Shown piece after piece: positions 28,349-36,739 of a stretch of 64,000 nucleotides of DNA; position 1 is the stretch's first letter; every line of letters begins with the position of its first letter. Origin of the DNA: CAVORD01 sp963698535 (GTDB lineage Bacteria > Bacteroidota > Bacteroidia > Bacteroidales > VadinHA17); NCBI GenBank assembly GCA_963698535.1, contig CAVORD010000001.1:496001-560000 (forward strand), written 5' to 3'. The position numbers and the translations under genes are program-made. Below the pieces are notes generated by a model. The model was not told the origin of the DNA. It was given only the letters and a program-made list of their open reading frames with translations, and made no database searches.

Positions 28349-29320
28349 ATGTTTACAATTTCGATCCTCATCCCGGTAAAGGATTACGATATCCTGCCAC
28401 TAGTCCATAACCTTAAGGAGGGCCTTGAGAAAGTTCCCGGGTACCTTGAGATTATTATTGGTGATGATGGGTCCTCCGAATCCTTCAGGGAGATATACAA
28501 AAGCCTTGAGAACGGCGTTGTTAAGTTGCTGGTTTCAGAGAAGAATATTGGTCGTTCAGCAATAAGGAACAGGCTGGCAGAGGAATCGAAGGGTGATTTT
28601 CTTCTGTTTATGGATGCCGATGCCGAGATTCTTGGTACAGCAGAATCATTCCTGCGGAAATATACCGACTTTCTGCCGGTGGCTCAGGTTATATGCGGAG
28701 GTGTCGTTTATCCTGATTATCAGCCCCTTGATCCCGACAGAAGATTAAGGTGGTTCTATGGCAAGAATTCGGAGCAGAAAAAAGCTTCTGAGAGAAATAA
28801 AAAGCCCTATGCCAGTTTTTCCGGATTCAACTTTGTTGTTAAAAGATCACTTCTGCATAAATTAAGATTCAATGAGGAGCTGAAACAGTATGGTCATGAA
28901 GACACCCTGTTTGGTTACCAGCTCAGAGTTGCCGGAATCCCTATACTGCATGTCAACAATCCGCTGATACATGCAGGAATTGAACGTAATCTGGATTTCA
29001 TCAACAAGACAAAACTGGGGATTGAAAATTTAAGTCACCTTACCGGTATTGTAACCGATATGCCTGCATTTGCTGATTCAGTTAAGATACTCCGTTTTCA
29101 TAATATCATTAAGTATCTGGGTATAACCCCATTGTTAGCCCTCATATTCATACGATTCAGGGAGAGGATGGAGATAGGTCTGCAATCAGGTAAAAAGAGG
29201 CTTTGGCTTTTCAGCCTATACAAGATATGTCTTTTCTCCACCTACCGTATCATACACCTCAGGCGGATCCTGGAAAAACAGGAAGACGACCATGTGCCTA
29301 CTCATTATAATCAGGTTTAG
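28349..29320 (+). CDS. Family 2 glycosyltransferase
   Basis: 323 residues with a GT-A fold at the N-terminus: ISILIPVKDYD, IIGDDGSS (first Asp pair), the ARN-like SAIRNRLAEES and the DxD motif in LLFMDADAEIL. A C-terminal hydrophobic/amphipathic region (about 245-300) may associate it with the membrane. Adds sugar from a nucleotide donor to an unknown acceptor. It is a single gene, so the pathway is not evident. Confidence 0.9.
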   Translation: MFTISILIPVKDYDILPLVHNLKEGLEKVPGYLEIIIGDDGSSESFREIYKSLENGVVKLLVSEKNIGRSAIRNRLAEESKGDFLLFMDADAEILGTAESFLRKYTDFLPVAQVICGGVVYPDYQPLDPDRRLRWFYGKNSEQKKASERNKKPYASFSGFNFVVKRSLLHKLRFNEELKQYGHEDTLFGYQLRVAGIPILHVNNPLIHAGIERNLDFINKTKLGIENLSHLTGIVTDMPAFADSVKILRFHNIIKYLGITPLLALIFIRFRERMEIGLQSGKKRLWLFSLYKICLFSTYRIIHLRRILEKQEDDHVPTHYNQV

Positions 29321-29352
29321 AACAAACCTTGTCTCACCGGTTGATAATTAAA

Positions 29353-30456
29353 CTATTTGCCGGAAAACTGCCCCAGTGTCCTGCCCTCAAGTGTTAAATA
29401 ACTCCGCATAGCGTCGGCGGTCATACAGGAATGAACCGGCAATACTGCTACAATATCTCCTTCTGATAGTGAAGCCAGGTAATTGTCGGGATCGCTTATT
29501 ACGCCATGCTCCTGCGACAGTGACCTGACTGAAGCTGTTCCACCTGTCTCCCAGCCTCGTTCAGTAAACATTGTAACATGACCATAAGTAAGCTTGTCAG
29601 AAGAAGTTTTAAGTGACTCTTTTGACAGATGAACACCTCCGCCATAGATTACCATATCACCATTTATGTTCCTTTTGGAAATAACCGGACAGGCCAGGGC
29701 TACGGCAATATCTTCCTTTCTGCATGACCCTATTTCTACCTGAGTAAGATCATAGAATACAAAATTCCCCGGTCGTATCTCATCTATCCCTTCAAACGTA
29801 TCGGTAACAGAGCAACCCGGCGTGTCTCCAACTGATATGACAGGAGCATGGGTGTGATATCTTTCCTTGAGTGTTAGTATTCTTCTGTTGGACTCATCGA
29901 ATACTTCCTTAATACCTTCTTCACCTCTTGCCTGATAGGTGTTTCCTGCATGAGTAAGGAAACCCTTGAAATCGTCCTCCCATTTGAGTCGTGCTCCTTT
30001 TTCAAGAATCTCATCGATATCCCTATGGTTATTCCAGGAGATACCACTTCTTCCATATCCTGTATCGATCTCTATAAAGTATCCTGAGTCTCCTTTCAGT
30101 ACCCTCTCCGCTATAGCAGAGTTTATTCCTGATGTAACCAGCAGGTTGAGATTTATGCTTTCCGATAATTCGCCGGCCAGTTTCTCCTCCCTTACATTAA
30201 AGGGCAGAGCAACAGTTATGTCTTTCCATCCGTGCGCAGCAAAGAATGCAGCCATTGTTAAAGATGAGACCGTAATTTTATCGACTCCTTCATCTTTGAA
30301 CCAACTGCCTATTTCGGCAGATTGATGGGTCTTAAAATGAGGTCTGAAAATAACGTTGCTGCCTCTGGCGCGGGCAGCCATCTTTGCAATATTCTGCCTT
30401 GCTTTGCTCTCGTCAACCAGAAGGGTAGGCTTGATTATACCTTTAAAATCGATCAT
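29353..30456 (-). CDS. D-threonine aldolase / D-serine dehydratase-like PLP enzyme
   Basis: 367 residues of the fold-type III (alanine racemase N-terminal) family. PLP-binding Lys is in FRPHFKTHQS near residue 42. The C-terminal D-serine-dehydratase-like domain carries the metal-ligand His/Cys pair region near VLPVHSCMTADA. The reaction could be D-threonine/D-3-hydroxyaspartate cleavage or D-serine deamination; sequence alone does not decide. It overlaps the upstream ComB-like gene by 4 bp (ATGA). Confidence 0.85.
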   Translation of the reverse strand: MIDFKGIIKPTLLVDESKARQNIAKMAARARGSNVIFRPHFKTHQSAEIGSWFKDEGVDKITVSSLTMAAFFAAHGWKDITVALPFNVREEKLAGELSESINLNLLVTSGINSAIAERVLKGDSGYFIEIDTGYGRSGISWNNHRDIDEILEKGARLKWEDDFKGFLTHAGNTYQARGEEGIKEVFDESNRRILTLKERYHTHAPVISVGDTPGCSVTDTFEGIDEIRPGNFVFYDLTQVEIGSCRKEDIAVALACPVISKRNINGDMVIYGGGVHLSKESLKTSSDKLTYGHVTMFTERGWETGGTASVRSLSQEHGVISDPDNYLASLSEGDIVAVLPVHSCMTADAMRSYLTLEGRTLGQFSGK

Positions 30457-31145
30457 ACAGGTACTTTAATTAATTCTGTATGGCCGCCGGGCATTCTCAT
30501 TGCCGAGAGGACAAAATTAAATCTGTTTTTCATTGTACAAAGGTAAAAATCAGTTGGTGGTGAGTGGTAAAGATTCTCCTTGAGGAAGAAGCGGGCACCG
30601 GAGCCGGTTTGCAGGTTTTTCAGATCATGGTCTGGATTTAAAGAGCTCCCTTCGATAAGCGACTCAATATACTGAGCACACAACATATCTTCGTCCGCTT
30701 CGCTCTCACCCTGATAGCCCATTGCAACCAGAGATACTTTTTCGTGATTGGCCGCTTTAATATATCTTGCTATAGCCTCTGCATTTACCAGGCTGCCTGT
30801 AATAACCTCGGTTGCTTTGCTGGCGAGAGATACTCCGGTTGTTCCGGCTGTAGTACAATGTATTATTGTAGCACCTTTAATATCCGCTGTAAGGATGTGA
30901 GTAGGGCTGTTGCCATAGTCGAATCCCACGATCATCCTTTCATTCCGTTCTCCTACCAGCAGTGCTTCCGGGAACTTTCCCTTTAAACTGAATGCTTCAT
31001 CTACCGACCCGGCAATAATATATCGGGACACGCCGCCGTCAAAGGCATAGCAGGCAAGGGAAAATGCACGAAATACATCTATTATTACGGCAATACCTGT
31101 CGCGGATGCTGCGCCTTCAAAAAATTCACTTATCTCTGTTTTCAT
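30453..31145 (-). CDS. ComB-like 2-phosphosulfolactate phosphatase family protein
   Basis: 230 residues. The opening AVIIDVFRAFSLACYAF matches the ComB block with its Asp and Arg, followed by LVGERN, FDYGNSP and the HCTTAGTTG active-site region. The archaeal prototype dephosphorylates 2-phosphosulfolactate in coenzyme M synthesis, but many bacterial members are of unknown role. It overlaps the following PLP enzyme gene by 4 bp, so a joint function on a small hydroxy- or sulfo-acid is possible (inference). Confidence 0.85.
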   Translation of the reverse strand: MKTEISEFFEGAASATGIAVIIDVFRAFSLACYAFDGGVSRYIIAGSVDEAFSLKGKFPEALLVGERNERMIVGFDYGNSPTHILTADIKGATIIHCTTAGTTGVSLASKATEVITGSLVNAEAIARYIKAANHEKVSLVAMGYQGESEADEDMLCAQYIESLIEGSSLNPDHDLKNLQTGSGARFFLKENLYHSPPTDFYLCTMKNRFNFVLSAMRMPGGHTELIKVPV

Positions 31146-31236
31146 TTAAATTTACTCTATCATTTAAAGATATAATTTTTTAACCATTTAGTTATCTTTG
31201 CTTCCAGGGTCATGCACCTCACCAGCAATACCGAAA

Positions 31237-32578
31237 ATGATGAAAAATCCAATCGAGTGGTTAATCAAATGGATAAAGGATGCCAACAGGAGACTGTGGA
31301 CAACTCCATTATCTGAAGTGTCGCGTCACAAATCACTACTGATCAGGCAATTAAGGATTATAGTCCTTGCAGGAAGAGGTTTTGCAGAAGACAAGGTACA
31401 ATTAAGGGCTTCTGCTCTCACATTCTATTCTCTGCTCTCAATAATACCTGTTGTAGCTCTTGCTTTTGGACTGGCAAAAGGGTTCGGACTTGACCAGGAA
31501 CTTGAACGCGAGATAACAAATAGCTTCTCGGGCCAGCAGGAGGTTATGGATTGGATCATAACGAATGCCCGCACAGCACTTAATAACACCAAGGGACTTT
31601 ATATAGCCGGAGCTGGAATTGTTATACTTATATGGTCGGTAATGCAGCTGTTGGATAATATAGAAAGCAGTTTTAACCATATATGGCAGATCAGGAGTTC
31701 AAGGCCATGGATGCGTAAGCTAACCGATTACATTACCATTATGCTGGTTGCACCAGTTCTTATTATACTTACCAGCAGTGCCACTGTGTTTGTCACCACC
31801 AGAATGGAAGGCTTCCTTGAAGCTTCCAGAATTCTTCGAAGCATTCCGGCCACTTGTATCATTCGGGATGAACCTGATACCTTACATTATGGTATGGATA
31901 ACATTTACTGTAACATATATGGTTATGCCGAATGCAAAGGTTAAATTCGGATCGGCACTCATCGCAGGTATTGTGGCAGGTACCTTATTTCAGATCATTC
32001 AATGGCTGTACATCGATCTCCAGATAAGTGCCAGCCGTCTGGGAGCTCTTTACGGTAGTTTCGCGGCATTTCCTCTATTTCTTCTCTGGATACAGATGAG
32101 CTGGCTAATTGTCCTGATGGGAGCCGAAATATCCTTTGCAAACCAGAACGTAAACCGCTACGAATTTGAGAGCGATTCACTGAATATAAGCTCTTTCCAC
32201 AAAAGACGACTGGTTATCCTTATCATAAGGAATATCATTAATAATTTTGCAAAAGGAGTGCCACCGGCAAGTGCTGAAGCTATTTCTACCGATCTCAAGA
32301 TCCCGGTAAGGATAGCCCGCGAGATACTTCACGACCTTGAAACGGCCGGATTGATTTCGGTTATCTACAGTGAGAAAACAAAAGATAAATATTTCCAGCC
32401 TGCAATGGACATTAATAAGATCACCGTTGGTTTTGTAATTTCAAAACTCGACAGGGTAGGAACAGACCACACCATTGCAATGAAGGATGGCGGATACGAT
32501 AAGGTAACTTTAATGCTGGAGGAGTTCGACAGCCTTGTACATTTATCGGAGTATAATAAACTGATAAAAGATATATAA
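31237..32578 (+). CDS. YihY/BrkB-family membrane protein (one frameshift)
   Basis: A polytopic inner-membrane protein (RASALTFYSLLSIIPVVALAF, GAGIVILIWSVMQLLDNIESSFNHIW, both shown in part) ending in a cytoplasmic winged-helix-like domain (PPASAEAISTDLKIPVRIAREIL, in part). The frame shifts at about 31830-31850: the first frame ends at 31944 and the native sequence continues through PLVSFGMNLIPYIMVW to TAA 32578. ATG 31237 is preferred over TTG 31198 because a TATCTTTG -7 element lies at 31193-31200. The old name ribonuclease BN does not apply to this family. Function is unknown. Confidence 0.85.
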
Positions 32579-32651
32579 GCTTGCTGTATGTTTTAAATCA
32601 TATGGCTTTGTTTTAATAATTATCTTTTGTTCCTTTGAAATAATAATGGAG

Positions 32652-32708
32652 ATGAATACAAGGACAAAATATTGGTACTGGTGTTTTGAATATCGAAAAA
32701 AAGGATAA
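32652..32708 (+). CDS. Trp/Tyr-rich leader peptide 1 of a putative trpB attenuator
   Basis: An 18-codon ORF from ATG 32652 to TAA 32708 encoding MNTRTKYWYWCFEYRKKG, with Trp at positions 8 and 10 and Tyr/Phe at 7, 9, 12 and 14. A short GGAGATG-like purine stretch lies before the ATG. It is followed 33 bases later by a strong terminator and then by a second Trp-rich ORF and trpB. The combination of clustered Trp codons and a downstream terminator is the classic layout of ribosome-mediated attenuation. I could not identify a convincing antiterminator in 32709-32741, which is AT-rich. Confidence 0.7.
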   Translation: MNTRTKYWYWCFEYRKKG

Positions 32709-32741
32709 TCAAGGTACTTGTATAATTATAATAATATATAG

Positions 32742-32770
32742 AGCCCCGGATGATCCGGGGCTTTTTTTTT
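32742..32770 (+). terminator. Rho-independent terminator between leader ORFs (putative attenuator)
   Basis: Stem AGCCCCGGA/TCCGGGGCT (9 bp) with loop TGA, followed by a run of nine T. It lies 126 bp upstream of trpB, after leader ORF 1, and 163 bp after the yihY stop. It may simply end the yihY transcript, but the Trp-rich ORF before it supports a regulatory role in trpB expression. Confidence 0.85.
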
Positions 32771-32774
32771 GATC

Positions 32775-32870
32775 ATGAAAAGATATATAAACTGGCTTAT
32801 TGAAAATTGGTTGTGTTGGTCCTGGCAAGAGCGGTTGAAGCCGCTTGCAGAGGTTACAATACTATACTAA
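32775..32870 (+). CDS. Trp-rich leader peptide 2 upstream of trpB
   Basis: A 31-codon ORF from ATG 32775 to TAA 32870. Its centre reads WLIENWLCWSW (residues 7-17), giving four Trp codons in eleven. An imperfect hairpin (GCAAG 32825-32829 with CTTGC 32844-32848, CGG with CCG inside) starts at the last Trp codon, 50-70 bases before the trpB ATG at 32896. A ribosome stalled at the Trp codons would cover its 5' arm. Translation or read-through control of trpB by this second leader is inference. Confidence 0.65.
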   Translation: MKRYINWLIENWLCWSWQERLKPLAEVTILY

Positions 32871-32895
32871 TTATTAATATTTCAATTTATATATC

Positions 32896-34080
32896 ATGAA
32901 AACTATTACACAACCAATTTTAAACGCTAACGCTCTTAATACACCGGGATTTTATGGAAACTTTGGTGGTTCATATGTTCCTCCTGTTTTGGAAAAGAAT
33001 TTAACACGGCTTTATGAAGCTTTTTCCTTTTACCGGGAGGATGCCGACTTTAACAAGGAATTCATCTATTATCTCAAGAAATATGTAGGGAGACCTTCGC
33101 CACTGTATCTGGCACAAAGGTTGTCGAAAGAGGTAGGCAGCAAAATATACCTGAAGAGAGAGGATCTCAACCATACCGGATCACACAAAATAAATAATAC
33201 TATCGGACAGATCCTGCTCGCCAAAAGGATGAATGCCAAGGAGATCATTGCGGAGACAGGAGCAGGGCAGCATGGAGTGGCAACAGCAACTGCTGCAGCA
33301 CTTTTTGGGATTAAGTGCAAGGTCTTTATGGGTGAAGTGGATATCGAAAGACAATCGATGAATGTTAGCCGAATGAAACTGCTTGGAGCAGAGGTAATAC
33401 CTGCAACCAGCGGGACCAAAACACTTGCAGATGCTGTGGATACCGCACTGGGGTATTTTATTGAAAACCCCGACTCTTTCTATCTGCTTGGATCACAGGT
33501 AGGCCCTCACCCATATCCAAATATGGTAGGATTCTTTCAGTCGGTTATTGGTCGTGAGGCTCGTGATCAGATACTTGAGGCTGAGGGTAAGCTACCATCA
33601 AAGATCTTTGCCTGTGTTGGTGGTGGATCAAATGCAATTGGTCTGTTCCAGGGATTTCTCGATGACAGTGAGGTTGAAATTTTTGGTGCCGAGGGAGGCG
33701 GAGAAGGATTTGTACCAAGAACAGCAGCAACATTAAGTTTGGGAGAACCCGGAGTATTTCAGGGAACCTACTCATATTGTCTTAAGGACAAAGAGGGGAA
33801 TCCATCTGTCTCGTATTCAATTGCTGCCGGATTGGATTATCCGGGTATCAGTCCCCATCATGCTTTCCTGAAAGAGACCAAAAGGGCAAATTATTTTCCC
33901 GTTTCAGATAAGGAAGCAGTGGATGCTTATATCAAGCTGAGCAGGCTGGAAGGAATTATTCCGGCAATAGAGTCAAGCCATGCCGTTGCACTGGCAATGA
34001 AAATGATGAAGAACCGGAATGAAGTAGCAGTGATTAATCTTTCAGGAAGAGGAGACAAGGATGTAGCGAGGAATCTTTAA
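32896..34080 (+). CDS. trpB: Tryptophan synthase beta chain
   Basis: 394 residues. PLP-binding Lys98 is in HTGSHKINN; other blocks are ETGAGQHGVATATAAALFG, the phosphate-binding GGGSNAIG and a C-terminal SGRGDKD. Condenses indole (or serine plus indole) to tryptophan with PLP. No trpA or other trp gene lies next to it, so it is a stand-alone TrpB or a displaced copy. The Trp-rich leaders directly upstream indicate control by tryptophan availability. Followed by a terminator 24 bases after the stop. Confidence 0.96.
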   Translation: MKTITQPILNANALNTPGFYGNFGGSYVPPVLEKNLTRLYEAFSFYREDADFNKEFIYYLKKYVGRPSPLYLAQRLSKEVGSKIYLKREDLNHTGSHKINNTIGQILLAKRMNAKEIIAETGAGQHGVATATAAALFGIKCKVFMGEVDIERQSMNVSRMKLLGAEVIPATSGTKTLADAVDTALGYFIENPDSFYLLGSQVGPHPYPNMVGFFQSVIGREARDQILEAEGKLPSKIFACVGGGSNAIGLFQGFLDDSEVEIFGAEGGGEGFVPRTAATLSLGEPGVFQGTYSYCLKDKEGNPSVSYSIAAGLDYPGISPHHAFLKETKRANYFPVSDKEAVDAYIKLSRLEGIIPAIESSHAVALAMKMMKNRNEVAVINLSGRGDKDVARNL

Positions 34081-34103
34081 TATAATCAGGTTTACCAGGT
34101 TTA

Positions 34104-34142
34104 GGGACCTTAGGATGCCTCTCATCCTTTGGTCCCGTTTTT
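34104..34142. terminator. Terminator between trpB and bioG-like gene
   Basis: GGGACCTTAGGATG pairs with CATCCTTTGGTCCC (two mismatched positions in the middle), then GTTTTTT. It stops trpB transcription. The stop codon of the convergent bioG-like gene (34122-34124) lies in its loop/3' arm. Confidence 0.85.
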
Positions 34143-34823
34143 TATCTGCGTTTTTTCTATCTGCTTGATCATCTCCATGAAACTGCCCCACTTGTTAAAA
34201 GGATAATGCGGAAGTTTGACCATTGATATTGTGGTGTCTGGATGTCCGGCCCAATATTTTTTCAGATTTCTGGTTGGGAACACCTTGTCCTTTTCACAAA
34301 TGACGACATGGTCCCAGTGAAATCCTCTGTCGCGGGGCTCCATTACCCTGTTATATATCCACCTCAGCTCATCGTGCAGACTCTTTATATCCCTGTGGGG
34401 TACCCTGTCACGGTTTAGAATGTAGTTCTTCTTGTTACCAAATAACCTTGAATAGAAATCCTCCATATTTTCAGGAGTTACCTTTTCAAGTGTTTCATAA
34501 AAGGACTCAATGGGTAGCCCGTATTTGTCGTGAGCGGGGTTAGGCGTACCGTTTAAAGCAATGTTAAGATCAGCTTTTATCCCGGTCTTTTCACTCATAT
34601 ACTCCGCGGCCCAGACGCCTAGTGACCACCCCAGAAGATATACCTTTGTATATGTTTTTAATTCAGGCAGTATAAGTGCTTCATCTGCAGAGTAGTTGTA
34701 GAACAAGATGAAATCGTGATCATCCCTGCATAGAGGAAGAAACATATGTTCATCATTACCCCAACCGCCGAACATCACAACAAGCGTTGTGTTTTCAGAT
34801 CTTCTTTTAATGAATGTTCTCAT
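34122..34823 (-). CDS. bioG: Pimeloyl-ACP methyl ester esterase BioG-like (DUF452)
   Basis: About 233 residues from ATG 34821-34823. A longer frame upstream to 34919 adds 32 residues that do not belong to the family. Alpha/beta hydrolase of DUF452 type: VVMFGGWGNDEHMFLP, nucleophile Ser in LLGWSLGVWAA, and a C-terminal His in KLPHYPFNKW. BioG frees pimeloyl-ACP from its methyl ester in biotin synthesis, replacing BioH. No other biotin gene is nearby, so the name rests on family resemblance. Confidence 0.82.
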   Translation of the reverse strand: MRTFIKRRSENTTLVVMFGGWGNDEHMFLPLCRDDHDFILFYNYSADEALILPELKTYTKVYLLGWSLGVWAAEYMSEKTGIKADLNIALNGTPNPAHDKYGLPIESFYETLEKVTPENMEDFYSRLFGNKKNYILNRDRVPHRDIKSLHDELRWIYNRVMEPRDRGFHWDHVVICEKDKVFPTRNLKKYWAGHPDTTISMVKLPHYPFNKWGSFMEMIKQIEKTQIKNGTKG

Positions 34824-35402
34824 AAAAGATATTAAAATTCCCCATCTCTGTCCTGTGAAGAACAGAATGGCAAAGATAGATAATTTTCCGTGGGAAGGGT
34901 GAAATTGTAAAAGAATCAACTTGGCAAGAAACAGGCAGGAGAGTACTTAAAAGGCAGGATAGGGTATAAAAAAAATAAGAGGAGGGAGGGCGGGTGCTCA
35001 GATTAAGGTTCGGGCTTTGTTAGTGAGAAATCCCGGAATCTACTGTCTGATAATTGGACGTTCCTCGGTAAAGCTGGCGCTAAACTTGTGGAACAATGTG
35101 AAAGTCAATGTCTGCAATACAATCCTGTAATCCTTCACATCCTGCCCTCTTTTCTCCTCTTATACCATTAGCATGAGCTAATAACAAATATATGAAAAAT
35201 TATAACAACCGACAACAATAAGTTCCTTTTTTCAGTGCGATTTTAATATTGTAAATCTGTTTCCGGTACATGGAGAAAGATAATGATCCAAATGCTTAAT
35301 GTTGTTAAGTTGTTGATTAGTATGGCAAATAAAATTGAGATCTGTTTCAGGTATTTATTAAATTTGAGAATAGACTAATTCCAGATGTTATGATCGCTGA
35401 AC
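34824..35402. other. Long intergenic region with no recognisable gene
   Basis: About 580 bp between divergent genes. I found no ORF with plausible protein character, no tRNA and no terminator-like hairpin. The right half (from about 35160) is AT-rich and presumably contains the AraC gene promoter. The left half is more GC-rich and might hold a degenerated fragment, but nothing can be named. Confidence 0.5.
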
Positions 35403-36241
35403 ATGAAACCATTACCTGGGAAGGTAGCACAGGCTTTCTCGCAACAGCCATTAAGTAATAATGATGGCTTTCTTCATTTTCATCCGGAATTTGAGATAAT
35501 GCTTAACATAAGCAGTAATGGCACACGGCTAATCGGTGATTCAGTAGAGATATTTGATAAGCATTATCTCACAATGATAGCCGGAAATATACCTCACCGT
35601 TGGAACCACTATAGCCGGAGTAATGAATCCGAAGGCAGTCACAGTTTAATGTGTCACTTTAAACCGGAGTCAATGGGTGATGCCTTTTTATCTCAGCCGG
35701 AACTCTCCGGGATCAAGGACCTGCTGGAGGAGAGCAGGAGAGGTATTGTATTCTCCAGAAAAGCTGCAATTACCGCAGAAAAGCCACTCCGGGATATGAC
35801 CTCATCGAAGGGTATTGAAAAGGTGATAGCATTTCTTTCCCTTATGAAGGTACTGGCAGGTGACGAACAGCGTAGGCCTATTGTGTCAGAGGATTATTCT
35901 GTTTCAATAGATAGCGAGGGTACAAGCAAGATATCGGAGGCATATTCATATATACAGGAGCAATTATCGAAATAATCTTAAGTTAAGGGAGGTCTCTTCG
36001 GTTGTGAAAATGCGTCCGGGTTCTTTTGGTAAGTTCTTTAAGAGGGTTACAGGTACCGGTTTTGTCGACTATGTCAATCAGGTAAGAACAAATAAAGCAT
36101 GTTATATGCTGAGGGAGACGGATATTCAGATCAATGAGATAGCTGTCGGAGTGCGGATTCGGGTCTATAACCAACTTTAACAGACAATTCAGGAAACATA
36201 CGGGTACAACACCGGTCGAATATCGGAGTCAGTTTAACTAG
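35403..36241 (+). pseudogene. AraC-family regulator, broken by two frameshifts
   Basis: ATG 35403 opens a cupin-like sensor domain (FLHFHPEFEIMLNI, the usual H.HxxxE pattern) that ends at TAA 35975. After a shift, HTH helices of an AraC domain follow (REVSSVVKMRPGSFGKFFKRV, in part), and after another shift near 36150 the last conserved block GFGSITNFNRQFRKHTG ... PVEYRSQFN ends at TAG 36239-36241. Together about 280 residues, the normal size for this family. As elsewhere, the breaks may be indel errors. Target genes unknown; it lies before tRNA-Arg. Confidence 0.75.
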
Positions 36242-36296
36242 CGCAGTATCCTTCCCAAAAGTGAGTGAGATTATTTCCAATAAGTACAATTACACA

Positions 36297-36326
36297 TTGT
36301 GTTAGTTGGAAATTTGATTATTTTTG
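36297..36326 (+). promoter_or_regulatory. Promoter of tRNA-Arg
   Basis: TTG at 36297-36299 and TATTTTTG at 36319-36326 (exact TAnnTTTG) are 19 bases apart, and the tRNA begins 13 bases downstream. This is the best -33/-7 pair in the window. Confidence 0.7.
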
Positions 36327-36338
36327 CACCCTGTTTAT

Positions 36339-36412
36339 GGTTCCGTAGCTCAGTTGGATAGAGCAACAGCCTTCTAAGCTGTGGGTCGAGCGTTCGAGTC
36401 GCTCCGGAATCA
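36339..36412 (+). tRNA. tRNA-Arg (anticodon TCT)
   Basis: A full cloverleaf: acceptor GGTTCCG/CGGAATC (one G-T pair), D arm GCTCAGTTGGATAGAGC, anticodon arm CAGCC-TTCTAAG-CTGTG with TCT at the anticodon, and T arm GAGCG-TTCGAGT-CGCTC. CCA is not encoded, as usual in this phylum. A terminator follows at once. Confidence 0.95.
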
Positions 36413-36501
36413 CATAAAGAGAGACGATAGAAATATCGTCTCTCTCTTTTTATACGGTAACTCTATGGAATGTCGCAAGACCAGGAGCGACGAGAACGAA
36501 G
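36406..36501 (+). repeat. Direct repeat copy 1 (tRNA 3' end plus flank)
   Basis: About 96 bp starting with the last 7 bases of tRNA-Arg (GGAATCA...) and running through the terminator into GGAATGTCGCAAGACCAGGAG and GAGAACGAAG. It matches copy 2, 207 bp downstream, with few differences. Confidence 0.85.
36418..36451 (+). terminator. Terminator after tRNA-Arg
   Basis: AGAGAGACGATA and TATCGTCTCTCT form a 12-bp stem with loop GAAA, followed by CTTTTT. A near-copy in the second repeat (36624-36659) has one change in the stem. Confidence 0.9.
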
Positions 36502-36612
36502 GGAGGGGAGAGCGTTCGAACCGAAGCCGCTCCACAGTTATTCTGTGAGCGACAGCGAACAATTGATTATACTTTACGGCTGAGCTCGTGAGCTTTAGCG
36601 AACAATCGCGGA

Positions 36613-36706
36613 GGAATCACATAAAGAGAGACGATAGAAATATGGTCTCTCTCTTTTTTTGCAGTACTTATGGAATGTCGCAAGAGCAGGAGCGACGAGA
36701 ACGAAG
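36613..36706 (+). repeat. Direct repeat copy 2 of the tRNA-Arg 3' flank
   Basis: Starts GGAATCACATAAAGAGAGAC and ends GAGAACGAAG like copy 1. One stem base differs (ATGG versus ATCG) and the stretch between the terminator and GGAATGTCG differs in length. No intact tRNA precedes it. It may be the remains of a tandem tRNA duplication or of an integration event at the tRNA end. Confidence 0.8.
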
Positions 36707-36739
36707 CCGCGAAGCGGCTGAGCCCGGTGCGCGGGTTGG

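Noticed and set aside
30322..30546. Plus-strand frame opposite the aldolase/ComB overlap
   Set aside because: Shadow of two well supported minus-strand genes.
36502..36612. Possible second tRNA before repeat copy 2
   Set aside because: The bases before copy 2 do not form acceptor, D or anticodon arms, so no tRNA is called.
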